Origin: an uncultured Eubacterium sp.
Lineage (GTDB): Bacteria; Bacillota; Clostridia; Lachnospirales; Lachnospiraceae
Length of the DNA stretch: 24,795 nt
NCBI GenBank assembly: GCA_910577225.1
Contig: CAJTMV010000048.1
Location: 1 to 24,795 of the forward strand
Direction of reading: 5' to 3'
Shown here: positions 15,770 through 23,466 of the stretch, one piece after another
Layout: every line of letters begins with the position of its first letter
Position numbering within the stretch: the first letter of the stretch is position 1
Notes under the pieces: generated by a model
Told to the model about the DNA's origin: nothing
The model's input: the letters and a program-made list of their open reading frames with translations, nothing else
Database searches by the model: none
Program-made: the position numbers and the translations under genes

Positions 15770-15791
15770 ATTAGACCGATATCGGTCTAAT
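15770..15791. repeat. 22-bp perfect palindrome at the truncated end of the integrase gene
   Basis: The half site ATTAGACCGAT (15770-15780) is followed directly by its exact reverse complement (15781-15791). It supplies the last codons and the stop (DIRPISV) of the integrase frame, where the normal protein would continue. It may be a recombination or deletion scar, a regulator site, or a fused element end. Confidence 0.8.
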
Positions 15792-16778
15792 GTCCTTAAT
15801 GCGCTCTAATGCCCTGTCTAAATCCTGCTGTAAAAACACACGCCCAAAGCGATTCAGAAATACAAAGTCTGTATATCCGTCAATTTCTGTTGTACAAAAA
15901 ATTCCATTGTCATGTTGATACTGCTTAATTTCTTTTAGTGCCTGACGCACCTCCTTCACCATCGGAATCTTACGGATACCTGCATCTGTCTTTGGTGTTG
16001 AAATATATATTTTCTTTTTGGATTTATTCATCTTGCCCGCAAAATAAACCGCTGCATGGTCAATCGTAATAACCCCATTCTCAACATCAATATCTTTCCA
16101 GGTCAGACCACTCAATTCTCCAACCCTCAACCCCGTTCCTATGAAAAAGGTATAGATTGGTTTCCAGTGATCGTACACCGGTTGACCATCCATGAATTGC
16201 AGAAAAGCTGTCTGCTGTTCCGGTGTTAAGGCATTCCTTACGCCCCTCTTAGCGCCCGTCTGTTTCTTTAACTGCCCCAACACATTGTGTGTTGGATTTG
16301 TTCTGATGATACAATCCCTGACCGCCATTTCAAATGCAGGGTGCAGCTCTCTTTGAAGATGTTCAACCGTTCCATAGCTAAGATTTGATTCTTCCATCAG
16401 CTTTTTGTAAAACAGCAATATATCCGAATACTTAATATCTTTGACTTTCCGGTTTCCTATGCCTTTCCTGACATATGCATTATACTGATACATATATCCT
16501 GCAAAAGTCCTTTCCGCCAAATCTTTCCTTGTTGCCATGTACTTGTCAAAAACATCATTCAACGTCTGGTTCTTAGCCTGCCCACTGTCAATCCCGTCAA
16601 GTTTATCCCGTAATATCTGTTCTTCCCTCTGGCGAAGTGTAGTCAGATTTTTAGAATAAATGTATCGCCTCTTTCCTGCTTCATCAGCATAGGCATATTG
16701 ATACTTTCCATCTGAACTACGGTAGCTTTCCCCCTTCCGCAATACTCGTCCCTTATTGTCTTTTCGTGATTTAGCCAT
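15771..16778 (-). CDS. int: Tn916-type tyrosine integrase, C-terminally truncated
   Basis: ATG 16778 follows AAAGGAGTGACT, giving 335 residues against about 400 for intact Tn916-like integrases. The N-terminal arm-binding domain (KDNKGRVLRKGESYRSSDGKY to about residue 65), the core-binding SAM-like domain (TLNDVFDKYMATRKDL, YNAYVRKGIGNRKVKDIKYSDIL) and the first catalytic arginine (IGTGLRVGELSGLTWKDID) are present. The protein ends LDRALERIKDIRPISV, before the HxxR, H/W and Tyr motifs, so it cannot catalyse recombination. The last six codons come from the 22-bp palindrome. It is preceded by the ribbon-helix-helix gene with a 40-bp gap and is presumably co-transcribed with it. Confidence 0.85.
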   Translation of the reverse strand: MAKSRKDNKGRVLRKGESYRSSDGKYQYAYADEAGKRRYIYSKNLTTLRQREEQILRDKLDGIDSGQAKNQTLNDVFDKYMATRKDLAERTFAGYMYQYNAYVRKGIGNRKVKDIKYSDILLFYKKLMEESNLSYGTVEHLQRELHPAFEMAVRDCIIRTNPTHNVLGQLKKQTGAKRGVRNALTPEQQTAFLQFMDGQPVYDHWKPIYTFFIGTGLRVGELSGLTWKDIDVENGVITIDHAAVYFAGKMNKSKKKIYISTPKTDAGIRKIPMVKEVRQALKEIKQYQHDNGIFCTTEIDGYTDFVFLNRFGRVFLQQDLDRALERIKDIRPISV

Positions 16779-16818
16779 AGTCACTCCTTTCTTGTTAGGA
16801 AAGAAGAAATCCTGTGCC

Positions 16819-16989
16819 TTACTTACGAGTTTTATACAATAAGTCAACTCCTGTTTTGATAGTTTCTGTTATAGTCTGTTGATGTTTGTCAGAATATTCC
16901 TTTAGAGTGTGGTATTCTGCGTCAGACATCCTTATGGTTACGATACGCTCTTTTATGACATCCAATTTCGGACGCCCTCTCTTTCCCAT
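16819..16989 (-). CDS. 56-aa ribbon-helix-helix DNA-binding protein
   Basis: ATG 16989 has GAGGAGTG seven bases upstream. The protein opens MGKRGRPKLDVIKERIVTIR, then continues with MSDAEYHTLKEYSDKHQQTI, ending LLYKTRK. The short basic strand RIVTIRMS followed by two helices is the MetJ/Arc/CopG fold. It lies directly before the integrase gene, behind a consensus promoter wrapped by an inverted repeat (17019-17064) that is the natural operator for such a dimer. It probably controls the integrase and itself. I recognise the fold but not a named family. Confidence 0.8.
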   Translation of the reverse strand: MGKRGRPKLDVIKERIVTIRMSDAEYHTLKEYSDKHQQTITETIKTGVDLLYKTRK

Positions 16990-17018
16990 AGGCACACTCC
17001 TCTCTACATCTACATACC

Positions 17019-17064
17019 ATTATATTTTCCGTAATACGAAATGTCAAGCATTTTTCGTATTACG
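17019..17064 (-). promoter_or_regulatory. Consensus promoter inside a 12-bp inverted repeat (RHH/integrase operon)
   Basis: On the minus strand TTGACA (17047-17042), a 17-bp spacer and TATAAT (17024-17019), a perfect sigma-A match. CGTAATACGAAA (17030-17041) and TTTCGTATTACG (17053-17064) are exact 12-bp arms separated by 11 bp that contain the -35 box. A dimer-of-dimers bound here would shut off transcription, most likely the product of the first gene (RHH protein). Confidence 0.85.
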
Positions 17065-17116
17065 AATAAAAAAAACTATCTGGCACACAAGAATTTCTCA
17101 CCTTTCCATACCCGGT

Positions 17117-17323
17117 TTATTCTGCTGGTATGCGAAAACTCTCCAGATATTTATCAAAAATTTCGCAATCTACAAGCACAGCTTTTCCAACCTTATATGT
17201 TGCACCTGCTTCTTTTGCTCTTTTCTCGAAAGTGCTTTGGCATAAACCATAGAGCTTAGCTCCTTCCTTATATCTTACAAATCTCTTTTTCTCCTGAAAT
17301 TTTTCAGACATAATAATCTCCAT
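17117..17323 (-). CDS. Small Xis-like helix-turn-helix protein (DUF6462-like)
   Basis: ATG 17323 (MEIIMSEKFQEKKRFVRY, behind AAAGG) gives 68 residues; ATG 17311 (MSEKF, GGAG upstream) is an alternative. The core FVRYKEGAKLYGLCQSTFEKRAKEAGATYKVGKAVLVDCEIFDKYL is a winged-helix like that of excisionases: recognition helix CQSTFEKRAKEAG, wing YKVGKAVLVD. Such proteins accompany Tn916-like integrases as directionality factors. It lies on the same strand as the RHH and integrase genes, upstream of their promoter. The 17324-17609 stretch beyond it shows no other gene. Confidence 0.75.
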   Translation of the reverse strand: MEIIMSEKFQEKKRFVRYKEGAKLYGLCQSTFEKRAKEAGATYKVGKAVLVDCEIFDKYLESFRIPAE

Positions 17324-17609
17324 TCCGCCGCCTTTCAGTTGGCGGCACAAATAGTAATGAAAGTGTTTCAACCCTCCACGTTATGCGGTAAAATAGTTTG
17401 TAAGAAGCTATACTACAAAGCACGGTGAGGTGAGTTGTAAAAACTTTCTTCGTTTTAGACAGCATAATAATCAGTGTAAGTTCTGCCTTTTCAAGCACAA
17501 ATGAGTGGCACCACGAGTCCGTACACTAAGAATTGTTTAAACTCCTTGGTTTAATTGTGTGGCAGTCCGGTCAATGGCTTCTTATCTTTTACGAAAGGAG
17601 CACTTGCTT

Positions 17610-17868
17610 ATGAAAGTTACTTTTCTGACCTGTTGTGGTGTTGATGTCCACAAATCTTTTCTTGTTGCCACAATCATTAAAACCACAGGTGGTATGGAAC
17701 CTTCTTATCAGAAGAAACGCTTTTCCACCTTCAACAATTCTATTCTTGAATTCAGGCAGTGGCTGTTAGATAATGACTGCCATGATGTCTGTATGGAATC
17801 CACTGGTAAATACTGGATTCCTGTATTTAATCTCCTGGAAGATGAAATCAATGTTACTATTGCTAATA
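17610..17868 (+). mobile_element. IS110-family transposase, N-terminal remnant
   Basis: ATG 17610 follows AAAGGAG and reads MKVTFLTCCGVDVHKSFLVATIIKT, with the DEDD-nuclease aspartate in GVDVHK, then STGKYWIPVFNLLEDEINVTIAN including the conserved E-S-T-G-K-Y-W block. In intact IS110 proteins the frame continues NPKWVKA...; here it stops matching after IAN at about 17868 and runs into the BlaR1-like gene in antisense. The right part of the transposase, including its serine-containing C-terminal domain, is gone. A deletion has joined the two remnants. Confidence 0.85.
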
Positions 17869-17874
17869 TGGCTT

Positions 17875-18800
17875 CCCTCTACTTTCTTTCACACTATGTT
17901 TCCCTCCATAAAACTCTGTTGATAGAACAGTTTTCTTTACACTTTGCTTATGGAGCGTAGACAACAATGTTTCCGTGTACGCTTTCCGAGTAGCATAATC
18001 TGAACCTTGTGTGACTCTCTCATCACACGATAGTTCCATATCAACAACTGCCTCCTTATGCATGAACCAGACCAACGGATTATACCAGTGGACTGCATTG
18101 GCTACCACAAAAAGTAATTTGAAATATATATCCCCACGCTTCAAATGGATTAACTCATGTTTCAGAATAAAAAACAGTTCTTCCGAATTATACTGATCTC
18201 CCGGCAGGACTAAAACATGATTAAAAAAACCTATTAGCATGGGACTTGCAGCCTCCGAATATTCAACAACAGGCACTGTGCATTTTATATGCAATTCGTG
18301 TTTCAGATTCAGCAACAAATACAAAGCATCCCTATCCTTTACAATTTTTCCTTTTTTGAAGATTTGATGCTTATAATGAAAATAATTTATCAAATGCACA
18401 GATATAAACAACAGCTTTCCGGACATCCAAATAAAGATCATTATATCCAGCATGGAAATACTGCTGTTTTTTCTGACTGCACAGTAATTGGAGTTGTTAT
18501 CTGTGCAGGGATTTCAACAATAACCCTCCTTTGGACAGTTCCGTTATCCAACGTATCCGGCGGTACAATTTCAGATTCTGATCTGCCCTGGTCTGTCATT
18601 TGTGGCAACATATCAGCAACAGGCTGTCTGCCATTCCCACCTAAAGGTATAATTAACCGCAATGTCAGCACTATCCAAATCCAGTATTTCCATTTTGCGG
18701 CATACCGCTTATTTAGGACTGGAGTAAGCAAGAGCAATAAAACGATAATTAAGCTAATTGGTATTGAAATCTCCAAAAATGAAAGAAACATATTTGTCAT
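17875..18800 (-). pseudogene. Second BlaR1-like M56 peptidase gene, frameshifted and 3'-truncated
   Basis: The 5' piece starts at ATG 18800 (MTNMFLSFLEISIPISLIIV, membrane helices, RYAAKWKYWIWIVLTLRLIIPLGGNG, typical of M56 proteins). It breaks near 18445 (TTTCC/ATGCTGGAT), where one base appears lost. The second piece continues in frame LDIMIFIWMSGKLLF through PVVEYSEAASPMLIGFFNHVLVLP and the zinc site ILKHELIHLKRGD, then HWYNPLVWFMHKEAVVDMELSCDERV, ending in STEFYGGKHSVKESR where the IS110 remnant begins. The C-terminal sensor is missing. It follows the BlaI-like gene directly (shared base at 18800) and was its partner. Confidence 0.85.
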
Positions 18801-19141
18801 TATCGTTCATCCTCCAGTTTATCCAGAAAATTCCTAAGTTCTTCAATATCAGAATCCTTGATTTCTTTATTGCTGTACAGCGTGGCTACCATATTCTGTA
18901 TGGAATTGTTATACAGCTTTTCGAGAAAATGCCTGCTTGCTCCGGCTTTATAATCATTTTCCAAAATAACCGGAGTATAAAGATTGTTTCCCGTTGATCG
19001 GTCACAATTAACAAATCCTTTATCAGACAGCCGTGTCAATGAAGTCATCAAAGTAGAAAGCTGCCATTTTCTTCTCCCCCGCAATTCTTTTAAGATATAA
19101 TTTGAGGTAACAGGATTTCCACTGTTCCAAATTACCTGCAT
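18800..19141 (-). CDS. BlaI/MecI-like repressor without a proper start
   Basis: The protein from ATG 19141 is MQVIWNSGNPVTSNYILKEL, then the winged-helix core WQLSTLMTSLTRLSDKGFVNCDRSTGNNLYTPVI and the dimerisation part ending DIEELRNFLDKLEDER. Family conservation extends upstream of the ATG: the codons before it read ALAELEI, the usual first helix, yet no ATG, GTG or TTG precedes them before an in-frame TGA. The gene thus lacks its start, or the first codons were separated from it. A candidate missing start (ATG AGG ATT TTT GCT TTA GCA GAG) lies 1.4 kb upstream, in front of the polyprenyl synthase. The adjoining BlaR1-like gene is broken too. Confidence 0.75.
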   Translation of the reverse strand: MQVIWNSGNPVTSNYILKELRGRRKWQLSTLMTSLTRLSDKGFVNCDRSTGNNLYTPVILENDYKAGASRHFLEKLYNNSIQNMVATLYSNKEIKDSDIEELRNFLDKLEDER

Positions 19142-19151
19142 GATTTCCAGT

Positions 19152-19170
19152 TCTGCTAAAGCAATTATCC
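19152..19170. repeat. Copy B of a 19-nt direct repeat flanking the polyprenyl synthase
   Basis: TCTGCTAAAGCAATTATCC, which matches copy A (20585-20603) at 17 of 19 positions. On the minus strand it encodes the IALAE part ahead of the BlaI core. It contains the dyad TGCT-TT-AGCA. Confidence 0.75.
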
Positions 19171-19220
19171 GAAAGCAGGAAAAAACTCATCTACAAGAAT
19201 ATAGTATGTCTGATAAAAAG

Positions 19221-20557
19221 TTAAAAATCTCTCAGCTTTAGATACCATATTAAACCGTATAATATCGTTTCTTTTTCTTCAGGTATGAATTTCATAGATT
19301 TCAAACCCTTTATTGCCAATTCAAAATATCTGTTCATTTCTTGTTGCGCATACCCTAAAGCACCTGACTTGGAAAACAATTCCCTAATTGCATTTACATC
19401 CTCATAAGTTAAATTTTCTTTTCCATAATACCGAAGAAGATTACTGAAATATTCTTTTTGATTCCGTATATATGCATATAATAAAGTTTGCTTAAACTCT
19501 GTTATATCAGAGCCAACATTCTTCCCTATATTATCTTCATCTGCATAGATTCCAAGAATGTCATCTTTTATTTGAAATGCTATTCCCAGGCTTTCAGCAA
19601 AACATTCTATTTTTTTAATATCTTCATCTGATCCACCAGCTAAGGTCATACCCAGGCATAAAGGGCCTATCACCTATACCACGCTGTTTTCAAACGATAT
19701 ATTTCCGTAATGGAATCTACTAAATTATCTTCATCTGAGCAGAAATTCTGCTCTTCAAACGGCAAAATAACATCAATAACTTCGCCTTGAATAGTGTTTA
19801 TTATTACTTGGTTAAAATACTTTAGCAAAATCCCAAAGTTATCTGACCTGCTGTATGCTTCTGCTACCTTTTGATTTGCATAACACATACCAAGGCCACC
19901 CGCACAAATGGCCATTGAATTGGCCACATCATTAGCATTTCTTTTTATCTCTATTCCTTTAGTTTCCCAATCGTTAATGTAATGAACCGGAATAGTTGGC
20001 TGATTTCTCCTTAAACTTGCATGGTCTATAATATCATCATTTATCAATATTGCTGTCTGATAGATTTCAAAAGCTAATGCCAAGTCATCACTATATTCTA
20101 TATCACTTTTCAAAATACTATAGCCAAGATTTACCAACACCCCTCGAATAAATTTCCCATGACTATTCATTCTTGTAAACTCTGATATATTTTGGGAAAT
20201 ATGCTTCTCCGAATGATTACATATTTCCCGATTAAAATTTTGCATTTTTCCATATAGACGTTCTCTTGAATTCTTGAAAAAATTCATAAAGGAAAACAAC
20301 TGATAGCTTTGTAACATTACTTCCACATCTTTATCTGTATTTACCTGAAACACATAGTTTCCACCATGTTCCAGCACTTTTTTGTCATTCTGCAAGATGG
20401 AATAAAACTCTTCAATAGTTGCAATTTGATAGAAAAAATCCGCTTTGTTTCCTTTATTATCAAACTCTTTACGGTTTGAACCAAATAAAAACATTATTTC
20501 TTGATAATCTTTCAATGGGCTATCTTTTTCTTTAGCATAAAATATTTTCTTTTGCAT
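19221..20557 (-). pseudogene. Polyprenyl (FPP/GGPP-type) synthase with N-terminal extension, one frameshift
   Basis: ATG 20557 follows GGGAGGTG. About 115 residues of unrecognised sequence (MQKKIFYAKEKDSPLKDYQE and on) precede the trans-prenyltransferase domain, which begins near GKFIRGVLVNLGY. The first Asp-rich motif is NDDIIDHASLRRNQP (about residues 173-187); QGEVIDV follows in helix F. In the TAWY/VIGPL block a one-base loss near 19674 ends the first frame, and the second (19221-19673) continues VIGPLCLGMTLAGG, second Asp-rich motif FQIKDDILGIYADEDNIGKN, to GLIWYLKLRDF. The joined protein would be about 445 residues versus about 300 for ordinary synthases. If repaired, it would condense IPP onto an allylic diphosphate. 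An extended -10 promoter (TGGTATAAT) lies at 20610-20618. Confidence 0.85.
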
Positions 20558-20584
20558 ATAGGCACCTCCCTGTTGTTGATTACC

Positions 20585-20603
20585 TCTGCTAAAGCAAAAA
20601 TCC
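20585..20603. repeat. Copy A of the 19-nt direct repeat, at the polyprenyl synthase promoter
   Basis: TCTGCTAAAGCAAAAATCC, 17/19 identical to copy B (19152-19170). On the minus strand it starts about seven bases after the extended -10 element TGGTATAAT, so it would lie at the beginning of the synthase transcript. The 20558-20797 gap has no gene. Confidence 0.75.
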
Positions 20604-20797
20604 TCATTGATTATACCATAGAAAATTTCCCGTATTTTATTGAATTGCACGAAACGACTATTTTCCAAGAACAGAAAGCACAAAACGACCAAAAAAGAGT
20701 TTACACAGCTCTATTCCTCTCAAACATCAAGGCAGCATCCCCCACTCTCCACCCTGGTTTGCCGCCACCCCTGGAAGCCAATAGATACCTTCTTATT

Positions 20798-21943
20798 TCA
20801 TCTGGCAATAACAGGCAGTCTCGTCCCCATCCTGCACAGTAACTCATTGCTGATGCTGCCGGAATGATCTGCGACCGCAGGAACAGACAACTCATCATCA
20901 TATCCCTCTGCACCTGCCAGCGTTGCAATGTCACCTACAGAAATGCCTTCCGTGTCTGTTATATCCACGGCAAGCTGATCCATGCAGATACGTCCGACAA
21001 CAGGCACAACATACTGGTTTATCAGCACACTTCCTTTTCCATCAGACAAATTTCTCGGAAAGCCATCACCATATCCGATTGGCAGTATGGCAATCCGGGT
21101 ATCACATCCGGCCATAAAGCTCCTGCCATATCCAACACTCTCGCCTGCGGCCACTTCCCTGATCAGCACCACCCGGCTTTTCAAAGAAAACACTGGACGC
21201 AGGTCAGGTTTCAGCAGGGTGTCCTCATCCGGGGAACTGAGAACTCCATACAAAGCTATGCCAACCCTCACATAATCACAGGCAAGATCGGGATAATTCA
21301 AAAGTCCGTAACTGCTCTGAATATGTAACTTTGGCAAAATGATCCCACTATCCCTCAAAGCACCTGTCATACGATAGAAGTTATCAATCTGTCCTTTGGT
21401 AAATGCAATATCCTCCGGATGCCTGCTGTCTGAGCAGCACAGATGAGTAAACATCCCGCACACATTAAGATTTTCCATAGAAAAAACTTTCCGAACCGCA
21501 GACAACTCCCCACTTGCTATCCCAAGCCTGTGCATACCAGTATCTATTTTGATGTGTACCTTTACGGCAATGCCCTGATTATTCAAGACTTCCGCATATT
21601 CAAAACCTGATAAGGGTCTGCATCAGATCATGTTCCTTCAGTTCTCGGATGCCCGCCCTGCCTCCGTGTACCCAAGTATAAGTATCTCACCACAGACGCC
21701 ACTTTTTCTCAAAGCTATGCCTTCATCAACCGTGGCAACGGCAAATGCCCGGACACCCATTTTATTAAGGTGTGAAGCAGTCAGGACAGCCCCATGCCCG
21801 TATGCCTGCGCCTTTACAACAGCCATCAATTCACATCCTGGCTGCATGGCATTTTTCAGGATTTCTACATTATGACGCAGATTATTTCTATTTACTTCTA
21901 TCCATGCACGCCCCATCTTAAATTCCGCATTCTTCATTTTCAT
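20798..21943 (-). pseudogene. vanT: VanT-type serine/alanine racemase domain (stand-alone), two compensating frameshifts
   Basis: ATG 21943 has AGGAG six bases upstream; the total length equals 381 codons, normal for a PLP racemase. The fold-type III signature AVVKAQAYGHGA holds the PLP lysine (about K44); later come VKVHIKIDTGMHRLGI, ESVGYGRSFMAG (catalytic Tyr region), IAILPIGYGDGFPRNLS and VVGRICMDQ. Where alanine racemases have Tyr354, the end reads SISNELLCRMG, with Asn, as in VanT serine racemases. The VanT N-terminal membrane domain is absent. Near 21642 one base appears missing (GAG AA/CTG AAG) and near 21607 one extra (ATC A/GGT TTT); between them the true protein LKEHDLMQTLI lies in another frame. 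The start overlaps the acetyltransferase gene by 26 nt. Confidence 0.85.
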
Positions 21944-22403
21944 GCTTTTCTCCTATAATGCGTACCGCCTGTGAAACAACCGTGCATCCGTCCGGAATAT
22001 CCGTACTTACCACTGCACCTGCGCCTACTTTCACATGGCTGCCAATTTTTACTCCCCCAATAATAACTGCACCTGCCCCAATCAGGCAGTTATCCCCTAT
22101 GACTGGTGCTTTCTTATTTACTTCGCCAATCGTTACATTCTGATAAATTAGGCAGTTTTCCCCAATCTCTGCATATCTTGAAATGAAAATCCCATGCAGT
22201 CCATGGGGAAGTGTCAGGTTGCCTTTTATTACCGTATCCGGGCCGATATATCCCCCGTGCCGGTGGGCACACCGGCTCATCATAAATGTGAGAATATCAC
22301 GCAGGAAACCTTCGCCCGTCTTTTTCTGCAATCTGTACAGCCGCCAGAAATGGCGCAGATTATTTCCTCTTGAATAATCAATAATCCTTCTCCTGATACT
22401 CAT
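21918..22403 (-). CDS. Serine acetyltransferase-like hexapeptide-repeat protein
   Basis: A 161-residue protein from ATG 22403 with GGAAGGAGAGCG upstream. A short helical N-terminus (MSIRRRIIDYSRGNNLRHFW) leads to a left-handed beta-helix with hexapeptide turns: GYIGPDTVIKG, LTLPHGLHGIFIS (His67 at the position of the CysE catalytic histidine), AEIGENCLIYQNVTIG, APVIGDNCLIGAGAVIIGG, VKIGSHVKVGAGAVVSTDIPDGCTVV. This is the CysE-like class that acetylates serine or sugar hydroxyls with acetyl-CoA. It lies 16 bp after vanG and overlaps the racemase, so it belongs to the van-type operon. Known VanG, VanC and VanE clusters do not, to my knowledge, carry it. Confidence 0.85.
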   Translation of the reverse strand: MSIRRRIIDYSRGNNLRHFWRLYRLQKKTGEGFLRDILTFMMSRCAHRHGGYIGPDTVIKGNLTLPHGLHGIFISRYAEIGENCLIYQNVTIGEVNKKAPVIGDNCLIGAGAVIIGGVKIGSHVKVGAGAVVSTDIPDGCTVVSQAVRIIGEKHENEECGI

Positions 22404-22419
22404 AACGCTCTCCTTCCCA

Positions 22420-23466
22420 TCACAGATATAATCCTATCAGCCTGTCCAGCATTTCCGGGAAAGACAGTCCAATCCCCTTCATCATGTCAGGATAGCGGCT
22501 GTGAGAAGTAAAACCCGGAATGGTATTCACCTCATTAAATACAATTTCCCCGGACGGTGTATAAAACATATCCACCCTTGCAAAGCCCGAACAGCCCAAA
22601 GCCCTGTATATTATTACCGCTGCTTCCTGTATCCGTTTCTCCACTTCTGCGTCAACTCTTGCAGGCATGTAAATCTTTGAGGATTTCAGTGTGTATTTTT
22701 CAGTGTAGTTAAAGAAACCTCCTGACAATTCGATTTCGTCAACCCTTCCTACAGTCAGTGCATCAATGCCAAATACAGCACAACCCACTTCAAACCCGTT
22801 TACTTCCTCCTCAACAATGACTTCCGTGTCATGTTCAAATGCATAATCTATGGCAGCATCCAATTCCGTCTTTTCCATTATCCTTGTTATCCCGAAAGAT
22901 GAACCTGCACGGACAGGCTTTACAAAGAGTGGATAAGCCAGTTTTTCTTCAATCTCCTTCAATGCCTCTTCCTTGCCGGAATGTCTGAAAGCTACTGATT
23001 TTGGAACAGATATACCCGTAAGGCCGACCAGCTTATGCGCCCGCTCCTTATCCATGCAGATTGCTGACGAAACCGTATCACAACCGACAACAGGGATTCC
23101 CGCCAGTTCAAACATTCCCTGCAGTGTGCCGTCTTCACCATTCTTACCATGCAACACAGGAAATACTAAGTCTACATTTATGCCACGGCATCCTTCCCCA
23201 ACAAACTCTAAAAACCCCCTCTTAGAACGGCTCTGTGAAACAACAACAGGAAACATGTTTTCATGGTCTTGGAACCATGTATTACTGCTTATCTTCTCCC
23301 TTTTTCCTGTGTAGTGATACCAGTCACCACTCCTGGTGATTCCAACCTGGAAAATATCAAATTTATCTGCATTGATATTCTCTAAGACAGAGTATGCCGA
23401 TTGTAGCGACACCTCATATTCCGTCGAATTACCCCCAAATATAATGGCTATCCTTTTTCTATCCAT
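22420..23466 (-). CDS. vanG: D-Ala-D-Ser ligase, VanG type
   Basis: ATG 23466 (AGAGGAAGG 11 bases upstream; the GTG at 23475 is too close) gives 348 residues, the VanG length. The ATP-grasp ligase motifs are FGGNSTEYEVSLQSA (about 10-24), VFPVLHGKNGEDGTLQG (101-117), PLFVKPVRAGSSFGI (179-193), EKYTLKSSKIYMPAR (256-270) and FNEVNTIPGFTSHSRYP (310-326). The EKY-T-L-K-S-S omega-loop and overall pattern fit D-Ala-D-Ser ligases of the VanG group rather than housekeeping Ddl. It replaces the terminal D-Ala of peptidoglycan precursors with D-Ser, lowering vancomycin affinity. The ATG overlaps the vanW stop by 8 nt. Confidence 0.93.
   Translation of the reverse strand: MDRKRIAIIFGGNSTEYEVSLQSAYSVLENINADKFDIFQVGITRSGDWYHYTGKREKISSNTWFQDHENMFPVVVSQSRSKRGFLEFVGEGCRGINVDLVFPVLHGKNGEDGTLQGMFELAGIPVVGCDTVSSAICMDKERAHKLVGLTGISVPKSVAFRHSGKEEALKEIEEKLAYPLFVKPVRAGSSFGITRIMEKTELDAAIDYAFEHDTEVIVEEEVNGFEVGCAVFGIDALTVGRVDEIELSGGFFNYTEKYTLKSSKIYMPARVDAEVEKRIQEAAVIIYRALGCSGFARVDMFYTPSGEIVFNEVNTIPGFTSHSRYPDMMKGIGLSFPEMLDRLIGLYL

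Noticed and set aside
16886..17245. 119-codon plus-strand frame
   Set aside because: It lies antisense to the RHH gene, its promoter and the Xis-like gene, all of which have better support.
19152..20603. Group II intron or retroelement between the 19-nt repeats
   Set aside because: The interval encodes a polyprenyl synthase with no reverse transcriptase or intron domain V-like structure.
20701..20934. Minus-strand frame over the racemase 3' end
   Set aside because: It is an alternate frame of the racemase, whose family motifs fix the real frame.
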